This document shows positions 1-10,968 of a stretch of DNA of 64,000 bases, one piece after another. The notes under the pieces are model-generated. The model searched no databases and had not been told where the DNA came from. It saw only the letters and a list, made by a program, of their open reading frames with translations. The position numbers and the translations under genes are program-made. Origin of the DNA: Rotaria macrura (Eukaryota > Rotifera > Eurotatoria > Philodinida > Philodinidae); NCBI GenBank assembly GCA_900239685.1, contig OENT01000219.1:64491-128490 (forward strand), in the 5' to 3' direction. The first letter of the stretch is position 1, and the number at the start of each line of letters is the position of its first letter.

Positions 1-119
1 GCTTGTGCTGATTTGTTCCCATGAGTTAAGTGTCACTAACATGAATTTAATTATTATGTTCGACATAATAATTAAAACTTCCTATCTATCACTGATAATT
101 AAATCCAATTTATTTTTAG

Positions 120-1152
120 TGTCGAAGAACTTCTGGAGAATTCTCCAGAACAACAACAAAAATATTCTTTACCAATAGTAACAACACCTATGGAAGACAC
201 TACAGAACAGATTCGCATTGCTGATCTAACAATAACACCCATTAATGATAAATCTCAATTATTAATTCAATGGGAATTATATCCATTGATGCATGATGAA
301 CATTTTAATGATGATTATCGTCGTACAAATTCAAAGCGTCACGATATAAATGGTTTTAAGATAAGCTTAAATTCTCCGATTTATAAAACAAGTCAATTAC
401 TTGATGTATTACAAAGAAATTATACAATCGATTATATTCAACAAGGTGAAATATGTTTATTTCTCATACGTAGAATTGATTATGATAAATTTTGTAAACA
501 ATTACAATTATATTCAACCATTTTACCAACACAGACATTAAAATCTTCGCTTATGATTGATTCAAAACATTCACAACAAATCTGGTATTTGAATGAGCCA
601 ATGAAAAGTATCTTAATTGGTTCAGTATTTGGCGTATTATCTGTATTTATTCTATTTCTTACTATTATTTTATTTATGAGACGTTGTTCATATTTATTGT
701 TGTGTCCTATACGTTCATCCAATTATCATCAAAATAATGATTCAAAAAGTGAAACACTCCTTGTACGTCCAACATCAACAAACACTATACCATGGTCATC
801 ATCATCAGTACCATTATCATCAACACATCCACGTTCTTATCATCAACATCATCATTCGAGACCTCTTAGTTATCAACCAAGTCTTTCCACTCAATGTACA
901 TGTCCAATACAATATCATAGTAGTGGCTCATCATCAACTGATGCTAGTTCAAACTTTAAATATACACAAAACTATCATATATATCAAGAGATTTTAAATG
1001 ATGACTATAATGCACAAATGATATCAAATAATTATCGTACTTGTCGTCCTCTGCATGTTGATACCAATTCACCTCCAACATCAACATCATCAAATACAAC
1101 GACGACAAATCTTGAACAGTGTCAACTTTGTTCACTTAGTGTTCTTGTATAA
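120..1152 (+). CDS. Terminal exon of a single-pass membrane protein with FN3-like ectodomain (5' partial)
   Basis: The exon opens after a T-rich tract ending in TTTTTAG at 118-119 and enters in frame (third codon base) well upstream of the first ATG at 190, so it is the 3' exon of a gene that begins outside the window. It encodes about 343 residues. The first ~150 look like a fibronectin-III-type beta domain (a QLLIQWEL strand, later NGFKISL and YTIDYIQQGE), followed by a hydrophobic membrane span encoded at about 601-680, a basic stop-transfer (MRRC) and a ~160-residue cytoplasmic tail rich in Ser, Thr, His and Gln. The tail ends in hydrophobic V-L-V, which could suit a class II PDZ domain. 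Family unknown: an LRR, Ig or FN3 receptor or adhesion protein is plausible because such proteins often end this way, but the diagnostic N-terminal domains are missing. Confidence 0.7.
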
Positions 1153-2234
1153 TCTTTTTTGTTTTGATATAATAAGAGTATTGATAATTATATTTGAGCT
1201 GATTTGTATAAATAGAGCAAGTATTACAAAAGAAGATTATTTTTCTTATTACAGTGAAGAAATTTGAAAAGATTAGTATATTGAATTATAAATTATGTAG
1301 AAGAATACATAAGATCAAACCAAGTATACATGACAAACGGAAACATCTGAAGAATCTGTAAAAGATGAAGAGAATAGTAGTCGAATGAGAGTTTTGCGAA
1401 TTTATTCGTTTCAGATTTTTGTTGCTATGAAATATTGAATCGAGTTCATGATTATTCAATATGAACGAGAATCTTTAACGATATATGAGAAAAGAATTTG
1501 ATATATCGAAAACGTTATTCTAATTATCAAACTTATAAACAAGAAACGAATACGAATACGAAAACTTGAAACCTAAAATCTAATCGTAATTGACTACATG
1601 TCTATTTTAATATTATGACAAGTTCATAAAAGTTTGTCAGATGTAATCCATACATTTGATCTACTACCACACTACAGGGAAGTTGAATAGTTTGTTAATA
1701 CAAAACAGTCCTTTGTTTTGGTAATTCTGCATGTGTCAACATTAATCTATGTTATTATTTTTCGATAAGCAAGCACATATAATTTCTTCTTAACAGACAT
1801 TCCATAAAAAAATATGATAGTCATTTAAAAAACAAGATTTTTCTATAGAAATGACAATAGAATTGGAATACTTGTTATAAAAGACAACAGTGAAACTATG
1901 AAATAGGCATGCATATTTTTTCAAGCTAAAAACTAAAATTACCTTGTTCTTATTTGATGAAATATCTTACATATAAATGTCGATTCTAAAACAAAGTAAA
2001 ATTAGAATTACATTAAAAAAACAATCCATACATAAATTTCTAGTAATAAAACAAAAGATAATTGTTTTTTGTTAGAAAGATATATTTAAAATCGATAGTA
2101 ACAGGAGTATAAATGATGAAGAAACGTTGACAACACATTAGAAATTTCTAAAACAAGTGAGCCAATGTTAAAGATATTTTTCTTGTTTATTCAACAAATC
2201 AAAACATCTGACAAAAACAAAAATAAAGGGGTCG
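1153..2234. other. AT-rich intergenic stretch
   Basis: No convincing gene is seen between the convergent membrane-protein exon and NAA30. A reverse-strand polyadenylation hexamer (TTTATT on the plus strand, 2186-2191) lies 44 bp past the NAA30 stop. Confidence 0.5.
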
Positions 2235-2897
2235 CTATTTCAACCAAAGTTTCAATCTATATGCATCAACACCATTTAAATAATATCGATATAGACGTTT
2301 TTCACGTAAAAATCCTAAATTTTCGTATAGGTTCAATGCAGCATCATTTGTTACTTCAGCTTCAAGTACAATTTCATCGCAACCACGTTTTATCATTTCT
2401 CTTATACTCATAAGTACAAGTTTGGATGCTAGTTTTTTTCGTCGATATTCTTGATTGATAGCTAACATGGCTATATAACCACGACGTAAAACTTTTTTAT
2501 GTATGTCTAATTTCGATACGATAGCACCAATTAATTCATTTGTTTGTCTATTCGAACATAAGAAACATAAATCAGGCCAATTGTGAATAAAATAACGATA
2601 TGTATATATGGAATAAGGTTCAGATAATGTACCACTTATTAAGCACATTATAGATGACATTTCGTCTTCTGATTTATAGGAATGAAAATAGAGTTCTGAA
2701 TCATTTTCATCATTTATTAATAGATTATCAAGTTTTAAGATTAATTGAGCATCATTATCTAATTTTGTTGTGCATTGATTTTCACACGAACGATTATTTT
2801 CATGTGATGACGGTTCATCGACAGAATTAACGTTACCGATATTATCCGATGACTCGATATTATGATCAATACCATTGGGAGTAGTCACGGGTTCCAT
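2235..2897 (-). CDS. NAA30: N-alpha-acetyltransferase 30, catalytic subunit of NatC
   Basis: Single-exon gene of 220 residues. NatC acetylates the N-terminal Met of proteins starting Met-Leu, Met-Ile, Met-Phe and similar, at the ribosome together with NAA35 and NAA38. The first ~65 residues are polar and probably disordered; the GNAT domain fills residues ~67-220. Diagnostic NAA30 stretches are present: [17 protein letters not shown] (92-108), a [13 protein letters not shown] segment (131-145) and a C-terminal YENLGF...[16 protein letters not shown] block. The acetyl-CoA loop, normally R-x-x-G-x-G/A, reads RRKKLA (152-157), so the usual glycine is lysine. The start is chosen as the first ATG of the open frame; it leaves a short N-tail compared with vertebrate proteins. 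It is transcribed away from the C7orf57-like gene. Confidence 0.93.
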   Translation of the reverse strand: MEPVTTPNGIDHNIESSDNIGNVNSVDEPSSHENNRSCENQCTTKLDNDAQLILKLDNLLINDENDSELYFHSYKSEDEMSSIMCLISGTLSEPYSIYTYRYFIHNWPDLCFLCSNRQTNELIGAIVSKLDIHKKVLRRGYIAMLAINQEYRRKKLASKLVLMSIREMIKRGCDEIVLEAEVTNDAALNLYENLGFLREKRLYRYYLNGVDAYRLKLWLK

Positions 2898-3187
2898 ATT
2901 TGGGCTGTTTGTTGTTGAACGTTTTAAATATTTCTCGTTGAAAAAATGTTAAGGCATGATAGCCAATCATTAAATCATCATGTCATCAATCGATCGATTG
3001 GATCACGCAGTACTCCATTCTGCTACTGTTGAGAACTAAATGGATTTTTAAAAATTTTACTGACATCTATGAACATTATTTTGAATAGAGGCTATTGATA
3101 GAGAAATAGTCTTGATAATGGAAAGTGCTAGTTGAAACATAGAATCTATGTAAATCTATGCACTTCTTATCGCTAACTTAAACAAGT
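2898..3187. promoter_or_regulatory. Probable shared (bidirectional) promoter region
   Basis: Only 290 bp separate the start codons of NAA30 (minus) and the C7orf57-like gene (plus), which point away from each other. Both promoters and 5' UTRs must lie here unless there are distant upstream exons. It contains the self-complementary run ATCGATCGAT (2989-2998). No TATA box is clear. The regulatory role is inferred from the arrangement. Confidence 0.4.
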
Positions 3188-3697
3188 ATGTCCTATTTAC
3201 GACGAAAACCAGAAGACGAAATATGGTATATTCATTCACCTTTGAAGAAAGGCAATCGTGAAGTAGTTACTGTTCCTCCACCATCGCAAATACCTTATCT
3301 TAATGGTGTATTTGATGACGAAGCAACAATCAATGAACCGAGACCAGTTTATGTTCGTGAAACTGATTCCGAATATATTCGTCGATGTAAACTAGGTGGT
3401 AGTAGTAATTTACTCGTACATATTGATCCAGCAACGCGTAAAAGCAAAGAACCAGTAGCATATCCAAGGCCAAGTTGGTGGGATGCTATGTGTGAACCAT
3501 TGCCAGGACCACTCGATTATAGGAACGATGACTTTCAGCAGGGACAACAAGCAAAAAGTGATCATGTCTTTGGCGCTCCTGAATGGTTTGTTCATAATGA
3601 ACCCAATCGTTATCCGCATAGACAAGACAGTACACCTACGAGACAAAATTATTCATCCGGACAATCCCAGTTTTCCAACAGTAACAAAAGACAATAA
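3188..3697 (+). CDS. C7orf57: C7orf57-like protein of unknown function
   Basis: Single-exon gene of 169 residues without signal peptide or membrane span. Three blocks match my recollection of the animal C7orf57 family: a PPPSQIPYLNG motif (~31-41), RETDSEYIRRCKLGGSSNLL (~57-76), and a DPATRK...PVAYPRPSWW block (~81-99). The vertebrate proteins are longer at the C-terminus; here the last ~60 residues are polar (Gln, Asn, Ser-rich) and probably disordered. The molecular function is unknown to me. An AATAAA lies 16 bp past the stop (3713-3718), supporting this as the gene end. The ATG at 3188 is the first in the frame and sits 290 bp from the NAA30 start. Confidence 0.7.
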   Translation: MSYLRRKPEDEIWYIHSPLKKGNREVVTVPPPSQIPYLNGVFDDEATINEPRPVYVRETDSEYIRRCKLGGSSNLLVHIDPATRKSKEPVAYPRPSWWDAMCEPLPGPLDYRNDDFQQGQQAKSDHVFGAPEWFVHNEPNRYPHRQDSTPTRQNYSSGQSQFSNSNKRQ

Positions 3698-5201
3698 TCA
3701 ACATTGAATTTGAATAAACATACAATTAGTTTTTCTTTTCTGAACTTGAACACATGTTTCTTAAATCTACAAATACAACAGTATTTCATTGTAGAAAAAA
3801 TGGAATTTTTCCTTGAACAAGATTATCGAAGTAAGCTCTTGTTGCAATGTGAGAACGCCTGAATAAATAAGTCTGTATAATCAATCAACTAATAAAAAAA
3901 AGCATAGCATTTGAACCATGCAAGCAACGGTAATCTATTTGATTAATGAATTATTTCATTTCAACATCGCAGTAGGTTATGTCGTCAAGATATTGTATTG
4001 TAGATCAATTGACTTCAATAACAGTCCAAAATGTTGACATCTACCTCGTATTCTGAAAACTGAATTTCTGATAATAGGCAGTTAGACAAAATAGTTTATG
4101 AGTTAAATTTATGATTATTGGAGTAATTTAGTAGTTATCAATATTAGAAAAGTTACATTCGATCACTAGATTATCGGATGTATTTTATTAATTTTTATTC
4201 GCAGTTTCTTCATTCTCATAAGTAGTTGTCACGATGATATTTATCTATGTACTGATCCCCATTACTATTGTCTTCTCTTCACACCAACAGTTTTTATTAG
4301 TTCCTATACACATGTTCGAGATTTGAAATTGTGATACAATTTATTAGTTGACTTAATGAACAATAACCACCTAGGATACTTCTAGACAGTATACCCATCT
4401 ATTCATGGGTCTAAAGGAAAAACGAACTTAGTGAAAAATTCTATTTTCGATTGCATGCGTCTAAATGAGTTATTCTGACTATTATTTTCATTTGTGACAC
4501 GAGTGTGGAAGTGGCTTGCAGTAAAACGTTTGAGAGGAAAACCATAACTATTCGTCGACAGTTAAACAAATAAGAGAAGAATATTGAAACCAAAATGAGA
4601 AATCAATTTCATTGATGTTATATGGATGTTCCCATATTCTTCTCTAGAATTTTAATCATAACTATAGGTCTCGATTGCATAATCTGTTAATAAATTCATT
4701 TCGATATGAAAGTAAATCTAGTCAAAAGTTGAATTAGATAGTTTCTCAAGTCTTAGAGACGCGTGTGGCGGTGAGTGTATGGGTTTGAAAATTGGTTCCT
4801 GCAAATCGTCGATATACACCCAGCAAAACCCACGCCCGATACCCACACCAAAACACTCCACACATCCACACGTCAGTAGAATGCTTATTTAAAAACCCTT
4901 ACCGCACTTTCTGCAGAAATAAAAGTGAAAAATGGAAAATTCCTGTTGTATATCAAATAACTATTTTCTGTTACGAACTGTTGGAATGTGGGCTTTGATT
5001 CGTAATAGAAATCCTTCGTTTCTGAAAAATCTTGCTTTTGTTCCATGTTTCGATCAATTGCCCCATTTTCTCTATATTGTCTCGAGAAGAGTGAGGAATT
5101 CGGCTGTGATTTGCGGTTACCACGTGCGAGAGTACGAGAATCATCGTTGGATTACCCGGCCTCTCCCTGATTATCACATTTTACGAAAAACCCTCAAAAT
5201 A
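3698..5201. other. Intergenic stretch without convincing genes
   Basis: AT-rich sequence. From about 4760 to 4890 there is a C/A-biased patch with several CCCACAC-like words; open frames across it and up to 5204 overlap each other in three frames and resemble nothing I know, so they are not called. Confidence 0.4.
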
Positions 5202-5671
5202 TGACTAGATGCTTCTTACAAGTAAAGCATATGTCTTCCAGGTGTGGTTCGGCCCAGGGGGAAAGGCGAGACTCCAGTACTCCAGCGTACTTCCTGTACT
5301 CCCAGGCTGTACGATAACTATGCTTCAACAAGTTGTACATATTTCAAGCCTACACCTCATCTGTGTTAAGGTATATTAGTGGGAGTACAGCCAGCACAAG
5401 TCCATCTCACAATAAAGCCAAAATACTTCGTTCTATTTCATTGATTGCCAATTCTGGAGTACGATAAAGTATTTTGGTTTTATTGTGAGATGGATTTGTG
5501 CTGGCTGTACTCCCACTAATATATCGTAACAAAACTGGACATCAGGCTTGAAATTAACAAATTCTTGATGCTTAGTTATCTTACAGGCTGGGGGTACAAG
5601 GAGTAAGCTAGAGTAATGGAGTCTCGCCTATTCCCGCTAAGGTTCAACATCCAACGTTCAGATTCTAGTCA
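5202..5671. repeat. Foldback (inverted-repeat) element, MITE-like
   Basis: Two arms of about 185 bp face each other around a spacer of about 38 bp (clear arms ~5246-5430 and ~5468-5650). The inner ~65 bp is near-perfect: a segment reading TATTAGTGGGAGTACAGCCA on the plus strand reappears on the minus strand, followed by a shared CACAATAAA-CCAAAATACTTT core. The outer parts also pair (AGGCGAGACTCC, then GTACTCCCAG against GTACCCCCAG). The match may extend outward to ATGACTAGA near 5201-5209 against the complementary TCTAGTCA near 5664-5671, which would be the element ends. No transposase frame is inside, so it would be a non-autonomous DNA element or a folded transcript source. Confidence 0.7.
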
Positions 5672-6143
5672 ATCTTTTACTTTTTTGGGAAGATAATCGT
5701 ATAGTACACGAAACGAAATGCTATAGGAGAATTCATATAATGTTGAAACTTTTTAATCCGATCCAGGTGGGAAGGGAAGCGAGACAATCTTTCTATTATA
5801 TATGGTTCGACATTTCCTATAGTTAATGTTTCACAAAAGAAATAATCATAGAAGTATAACAACATATGTACAGAGAAGTGGTCATCAATGATACTCTAAC
5901 AGATCCACTTTGTCGAAGAACGTGGTGCTAGTATTTGTTGAAGCTTTTTTCGATTCATCATTTTCCATTTATTTGAATTCGGAAACAAAATTATTGTGCG
6001 TAATGTCACCTTCAAAACGACCTTCAAACGAGCACTAAATTTTCTTGATCATGTTGAATTACAATCAGGTTGATCTTGTAAATACCTCAAAATAATTGAT
6101 TTAATATCTAAGGATGGACTTATATTAGATTTGTAACGATCCA
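5672..6143. other. Spacer between foldback element and minisatellite
   Basis: No gene recognised. A small minus-strand open frame (5677-5865) has no recognisable features. Confidence 0.35.
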
Positions 6144-6665
6144 TCGAAATTAACAGCAAAAAACTGCATGGTGTCGAAATCATGAAAAAAATACCTTGTC
6201 ATCGAAATTCAGGGCAAAAATGCATTACTGCCGAAATTGCAGACAAAACTTGCATGCCGTCGGAATGCGGGACGAAACTTGCTTGGTGTCAAAACCAGAG
6301 ACAAAAGCATACTTAGAGTCGAAATTAGCGGCAAATCGGGGACCAAAAAAGTACCGTGTCGAAATAACGGGAAACAAATTGCTTGGTGTCGTAAACAGCG
6401 AATAAAAGACCTTGCTCTCAAAATAACTGACAAAACTTGCTTGGTGTCAAAATTAGGGGCACAAAAAATAGTTTGGTCTCGAAGTTAGGGATGAAAAATT
6501 CCTTGGCGTTGAATTGTCGGATAAGTAATACCATATTGTGGAAATCGCGGAGAAACGTAGCCTGCAGTCGAAATTAGGGAAAAAAATTGCTTGATGACGT
6601 GATTAGCGGAAAAGTAAGTTGCTGTCGACTCTGGGAACCAAACTTGCTTAGTGTCGTATCCCAGA
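6144..6665. repeat. Degenerate minisatellite, period about 30 bp
   Basis: Roughly 17-18 imperfect head-to-tail copies of a unit close to CGAAATTAGCGG followed by ACAAAACTTGCTTGGTGT. Hand counts between successive CGAAAT-like starts give mostly 28-32 bp, with one copy near 40. Copies differ from one another by many substitutions, so the array is old or drifting. Because 30 is a multiple of three, several frames stay open across it on both strands (for example 6196-6405 and 6237-6488 plus, 6209-6433 minus); I treat these as by-products of the repeat rather than genes. Confidence 0.75.
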
Positions 6666-7016
6666 AGGATCATTCCGACAATCGGATCCGATCGGATTCA
6701 TTCACATGGGTACCATTCCAAAGAGCAGACTCCAAGGGTTGTGCAAATATGAAAATATTTTAGGTTGTGTGTAAAATAGCTGTTCACGAACTGAATCAAG
6801 ATATGACAATTTTTTACTGTCGGTATCAGGGACATTTGCTCTGCTTATAATTAAGTCTACACAATCTGATGAGTTCCTCAAACAAGGATGAATAAGGGTG
6901 TGATGCTTTGAACTTCAAATCTTATACTTAAATATTTCAACTCTTCTATTTAAGTATTGACATGTTCTCGACTCTTTACTATTTCAATTATTCAGCGAGT
7001 TTTAACTTTTTGTATA

Positions 7017-7185
7017 GTGGGTCATATAGTAATCAGTCGAAGCAGAAGATCAAAGTTCTCTAATGGATTGATTCGTTACAATAGAAGTCCCTAGGTGTAA
7101 AATTTTTAAAACAGCTAATAGAGAACTTCTGTCTTCCGCTTCGGCTTCGACAGATGTTTATTGCCGGTTATATAACTAGCAGTGT
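7017..7185. repeat. Short inverted repeat (foldback)
   Basis: A left arm at about 7033-7063 (GTCGAAGCAGAAG, then AAAGTTCTCTAAT) pairs with a right arm at about 7115-7153 (CTAATAGAGAACTTCTGTC, then CTTCGGCTTCGAC). Pairing probably continues outward through ATATAGT/TTATATAAC sequences, giving arms of 35-65 bp with a loop of about 45 bp. It could be a MITE remnant. A G/T-rich GTGTGGGTGTGG just right of it and CACCCACCCACACC at about 7249 form a second complementary pair. Confidence 0.5.
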
Positions 7186-7190
7186 GGGTG

Positions 7191-10100
7191 TGGTTGAATA
7201 TGATGGTGTCAGTAGTGGTGTCGCGTAAGAAAAGATGAAATCAACATATCCGCACCCACCCACACCAAGTCCTTTTTGCAGAAGTGGCACTGTTGAAAAA
7301 GAGTCTGTTAAAAATGTAAGTAATTCTATATATTATTTATTTTTCGCCAGAGAACTCACAATTCTGCTCTCATAAAAACTTAGCGAGACGCACAAATAAA
7401 TTGATCTTGTCATGTGAAGCTCTGATATGAACTACAATGAGTGTTATCAAGTCTACTCTACAGACATTTTCAAATGATCTGTGTTTTGAATGTAGAGGTT
7501 CCCGAAAAATATGAACTACAACCACAGACACGCACACACCCTCTCTGATAGTTTTTCAATAAGATCCAATGAGGTCCACCAATCGGATCAGTCATCCTGG
7601 TGGATCTTAAAATATTCTGATGAAACTGGTTGCCGAAAATTTAAATTGTAGTTTGCAAATTTAGATGATGTTTAAATTTGACTTATGTCGACTCTGAACT
7701 TTGCAACAACACTTCAAATGTGAAGAATTTTCGATTCTGAAGATTTTACTGTTGCCAAAAGGAAAAGATGTCAACTATAAATCTTCATTCGCAATCTTCG
7801 TTAATATTCGTGTTCCTGAATTAAATGAAATAATTCTACTAGACTATTTTCACAAATGTTTTCAATTGAATTCATTGAAATTTCAGAGAAAAAGAATATT
7901 TTATTAAAATTATTCTTTTCATTTTGTTTTTTCAATCATGTCATATCAGAATAATATTAAAAATTCTTGAGAGATATTCACCATCACCGACCCTATTTAT
8001 TATATTGATGATTAAAGGCAAAATATTAGATACATAGTTGTTCTTAAGTCGAAGCATTTGTTGCTGTTAGATTCAATCTCATAAAATAAATTCCTCATTG
8101 ATCTTCTCTAGTTGTTCTTAAACCGTGAAATAGAATAGTAAAAAACTTTTAATTTTGTTTAATATTAATAATATGAACAACTTTCTATTTAATTAGTGAA
8201 TTAAATTTAGAAATGACCGGATGAGATTTTTCTCTTGTATAATTTTAGAAATCATAATCCATTTACTACACATTTCATACCAATCAACCAGTCCATATAT
8301 AAATAGAGAGAGAGAGCGAGAGAGAAAAGTTCTTCACATTGAAATAAATACATCGTAAAAGGAATACGAATACAATTAAAATTCACTGAAGTAAAATTGA
8401 AGAGAACAGCTTTTACTTGGCATTAGTAATAACTCTACAATCTTTTAATCTAAAAGAACAATCTATTTAATCCGATGAGAGAGTACTCATAAATTCAAAC
8501 AAACCATTTGATACATAGGAATTTTAAAAAAAACATTCATGTCCACGATTTCATAAAATGGCTTGATTTTATCTTAATTCTTCGAAAAGATAAAAAGAAG
8601 AAACTATCGAAGTTAAGTTCTTTCACATGGTATGTGTCGTAGGTACTTTTCTATAGATTTGTTCGCTTATATAAAATAAAAGAATTGCTAATTATCTAAA
8701 GATGAATCAATAGCAATTAAAACTTCATCAATATTGGTTATTAACCAAAACTAAGTAGACATTCAAAAGTGTCGCGATTTTTCGAAAAGTAGACTTCTAT
8801 TTTCGATGAACGAGCACATACATTGTTGTTTTTCATTGAAAAATATTATTTCATACGAAGATCGATTAAACTGAGACAGTTGTCAAAGAAATGGTAATGT
8901 AATACTGTATGAATAAACTCCCTTTAATTCAAATGTTCTTATTTCAGAATTTTTATATGATGTTTCCGTTCGTATATATACCGATTTTCAAATACAAAAA
9001 TTCTATACTAAAAGAAAAAAAACGACGAGAAAAAGAAAGAATATTTTCTTGCATGAATCTTTTGTTTTCAGTAATCAGACTTGTCGTATAATAAAAGAAA
9101 AAAACTTTCAGTATTACTTGTTTTGCAGAATGAAATTGTTTTATCTTGTTTTAAAAATAGTACAGCTTTAGTTTTATATTTACATGAGACAAATAAATCT
9201 GTTTTATTTTCATCATTAACTAACAGTCTTTTTCTTCCGTCGTTAATATACTATTATTGAAATAAACAAAGAGCAAGAAAAATAAGATGACAGAAAATTT
9301 TCTTTGATTGCTCTTGAAGGTATGTTACTTGGAGCAGTTCAAAATTTTTAATTCTATTTATAATAGATGAATCTGAATATGTGGTAAATTTCAGTTATTT
9401 CTGAATAAAATAATTCTAAATTCATGATCAAATGACATAAGATGAATGTTGAAAAAAGACTAGTCTAATATTTTCATTTCTAATTATTTATGAACGATGG
9501 AGACAGCCTTTGTGTAAATCGAATGACAATCTATTTTTTTCTACTTCTTAATGAATTAATTTACATGACGAATTCGGTATGATTAATATTTTATGATATG
9601 AACATTTTTTCCCTTCTTACAAGAATCCATTCAATGACACATATTCCATATACCGTAATCTGTATATGATCTATGCTACTAATTTTACCACTCAATTGAC
9701 ATTGAAATTTGAGTAATGATAACACATAATATAATACAGAATCGGTCATTACATTCTAAATATTGGCATTAACTGCCAATTTATTCAGTCATTATTAGTT
9801 TCATAAAGATAAATGCACGACTATTGATCGATAGAAATAATGAAATCAGTATTTAATAGCAATAGATTTTTCCTGTGTTTCTATAACAATAAAATTTGCA
9901 TTGTCTAACGAGTTCTGTTTTATTTTCATTCTGTAGTGCTTGTCATCAAAGCATTTATCGGACTCGTGAACTATGTTTAAATTGTAATAGTGGCAAAGAG
10001 AAAAAAAGTGAGATGTTGAAACATTTTTTCCTACATTCTCCTCTTCAAAGAATATTTTTTCCTCGATGCATTCCTACTTATCGTTTCTCATGTTTCAATC

Positions 10101-10526
10101 AACTTTCATTATAAATAAAAATACTTCTCAATTCTAACAAGCATAAGTAATGAAAGAATTCTTTTTTACATGCCAAACTAATCGATAAGAATATTTTATC
10201 TACTTTGAATTATAATCATATATTGAGAAAAATCGTGAGTATAACTAACGTAAACGAGTATATGTGTGTCGATAGTAAGGATCTCCTCTTCCTTTTCTCT
10301 TAGACGCACACGCGCATACCTCTGTTTTGTATTGTTCTCTATTTGAATAGCATACATACATACACACACATCGATTCATTTCGTATCCAGAAAGAGTTTG
10401 TAACGGATTTCTTTCATTTTTATCTTGTATTCCTTTTCTTCAACGTTTCTTTTTTGTCAATACTTTACTTGTCAACGACAGAAATACTTTAAAACAGAAG
10501 TATAACAATCAAATATAAAAAAAAAG
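7191..10526. other. Long AT-rich intergenic region
   Basis: No gene recognised. It contains a GA simple repeat (8305-8326). Small open frames at 7701-7907, 8909-9091 and 9896-10114 lack homology that I can see; the last has two C-x2-C pairs following a possible splice acceptor (ATTCTGTAG at about 9927-9935), too little to call. Confidence 0.4.
8305..8326. repeat. GA dinucleotide microsatellite
   Basis: An AG-repeat with one C interruption, in a non-coding region. Confidence 0.8.
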
Positions 10527-10968
10527 ATGGATAATTCAGCTGGTATAGTCCTGAAAAACAAAGAATATCTTTTCTGATGTATATTTATACACATGTTTTT
10601 ATTTATTTATATCAACGAAATTAGGTTTGCTACCAACTGAAGAAGCGATATTGAAACGATTATCAACATATCCCAGTGTTGAAGGTATTATATTAACAAA
10701 CGAGGAAGGACAACTGGATTATACATCGCTTGACAATAATGTCACTTTTATGATTACACCGAGATTACTGGCTTTTGCTGAAATGGCTCGAGCAGCCATA
10801 CGTGACATTTGCCCAACGGATAATTTAATATCCCTTCGTCTTCGAACGCGACAAAAAGAAATAATGGTTGTTGCACCTAAGGATGGTATTAGAGTAATTG
10901 CAATACAAAAACTTAATATAACCCCGCCACCAATACAAATTGAAAAAGAATATAATGACAAACTTTGA
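10527..10968 (+). CDS. DYNLRB: Roadblock/LC7-type dynein light chain
   Basis: Two exons. Exon 1 is 10527-10542 (ATG at 10527, five codons plus one base); exon 2 is 10625-10968, joined through a GGT codon across an 82 bp GT-AG intron. The joined protein is 119 residues, starting MDNSAGLLPTEEAIL. Roadblock proteins form homodimers that bind the dynein intermediate chain in cytoplasmic and ciliary dyneins. The family pattern is clear: an N-terminal helix (EEAILKRLSTYPSVEGII), a central helix ending in AIRDICPTDNL, then the beta strand core SLRLRTRQKEIMVVAPKDG with a final VIAIQ strand. The length is slightly above the usual ~96-100 because of both tails. An AATAAA lies 40 bp past the stop (11008-11013). 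The first five codons are inferred from splice signals only. Confidence 0.85.

Noticed and set aside
4792-5204. Two overlapping plus frames and one minus frame of 68-90 residues
   Set aside because: No shared domain, composition follows the C/A-biased patch, and the end runs into the foldback element.
6196-6488. Overlapping open frames with Cys and basic residues
   Set aside because: They run through the 30 bp minisatellite, whose period is a multiple of three, so open frames in several phases on both strands are expected by-products.
9896-10114. Frame with CSAC and CLNC pairs after a possible acceptor
   Set aside because: Too short, no conserved spacing after the second pair, and the rest is Phe/Leu/Pro-rich random sequence.
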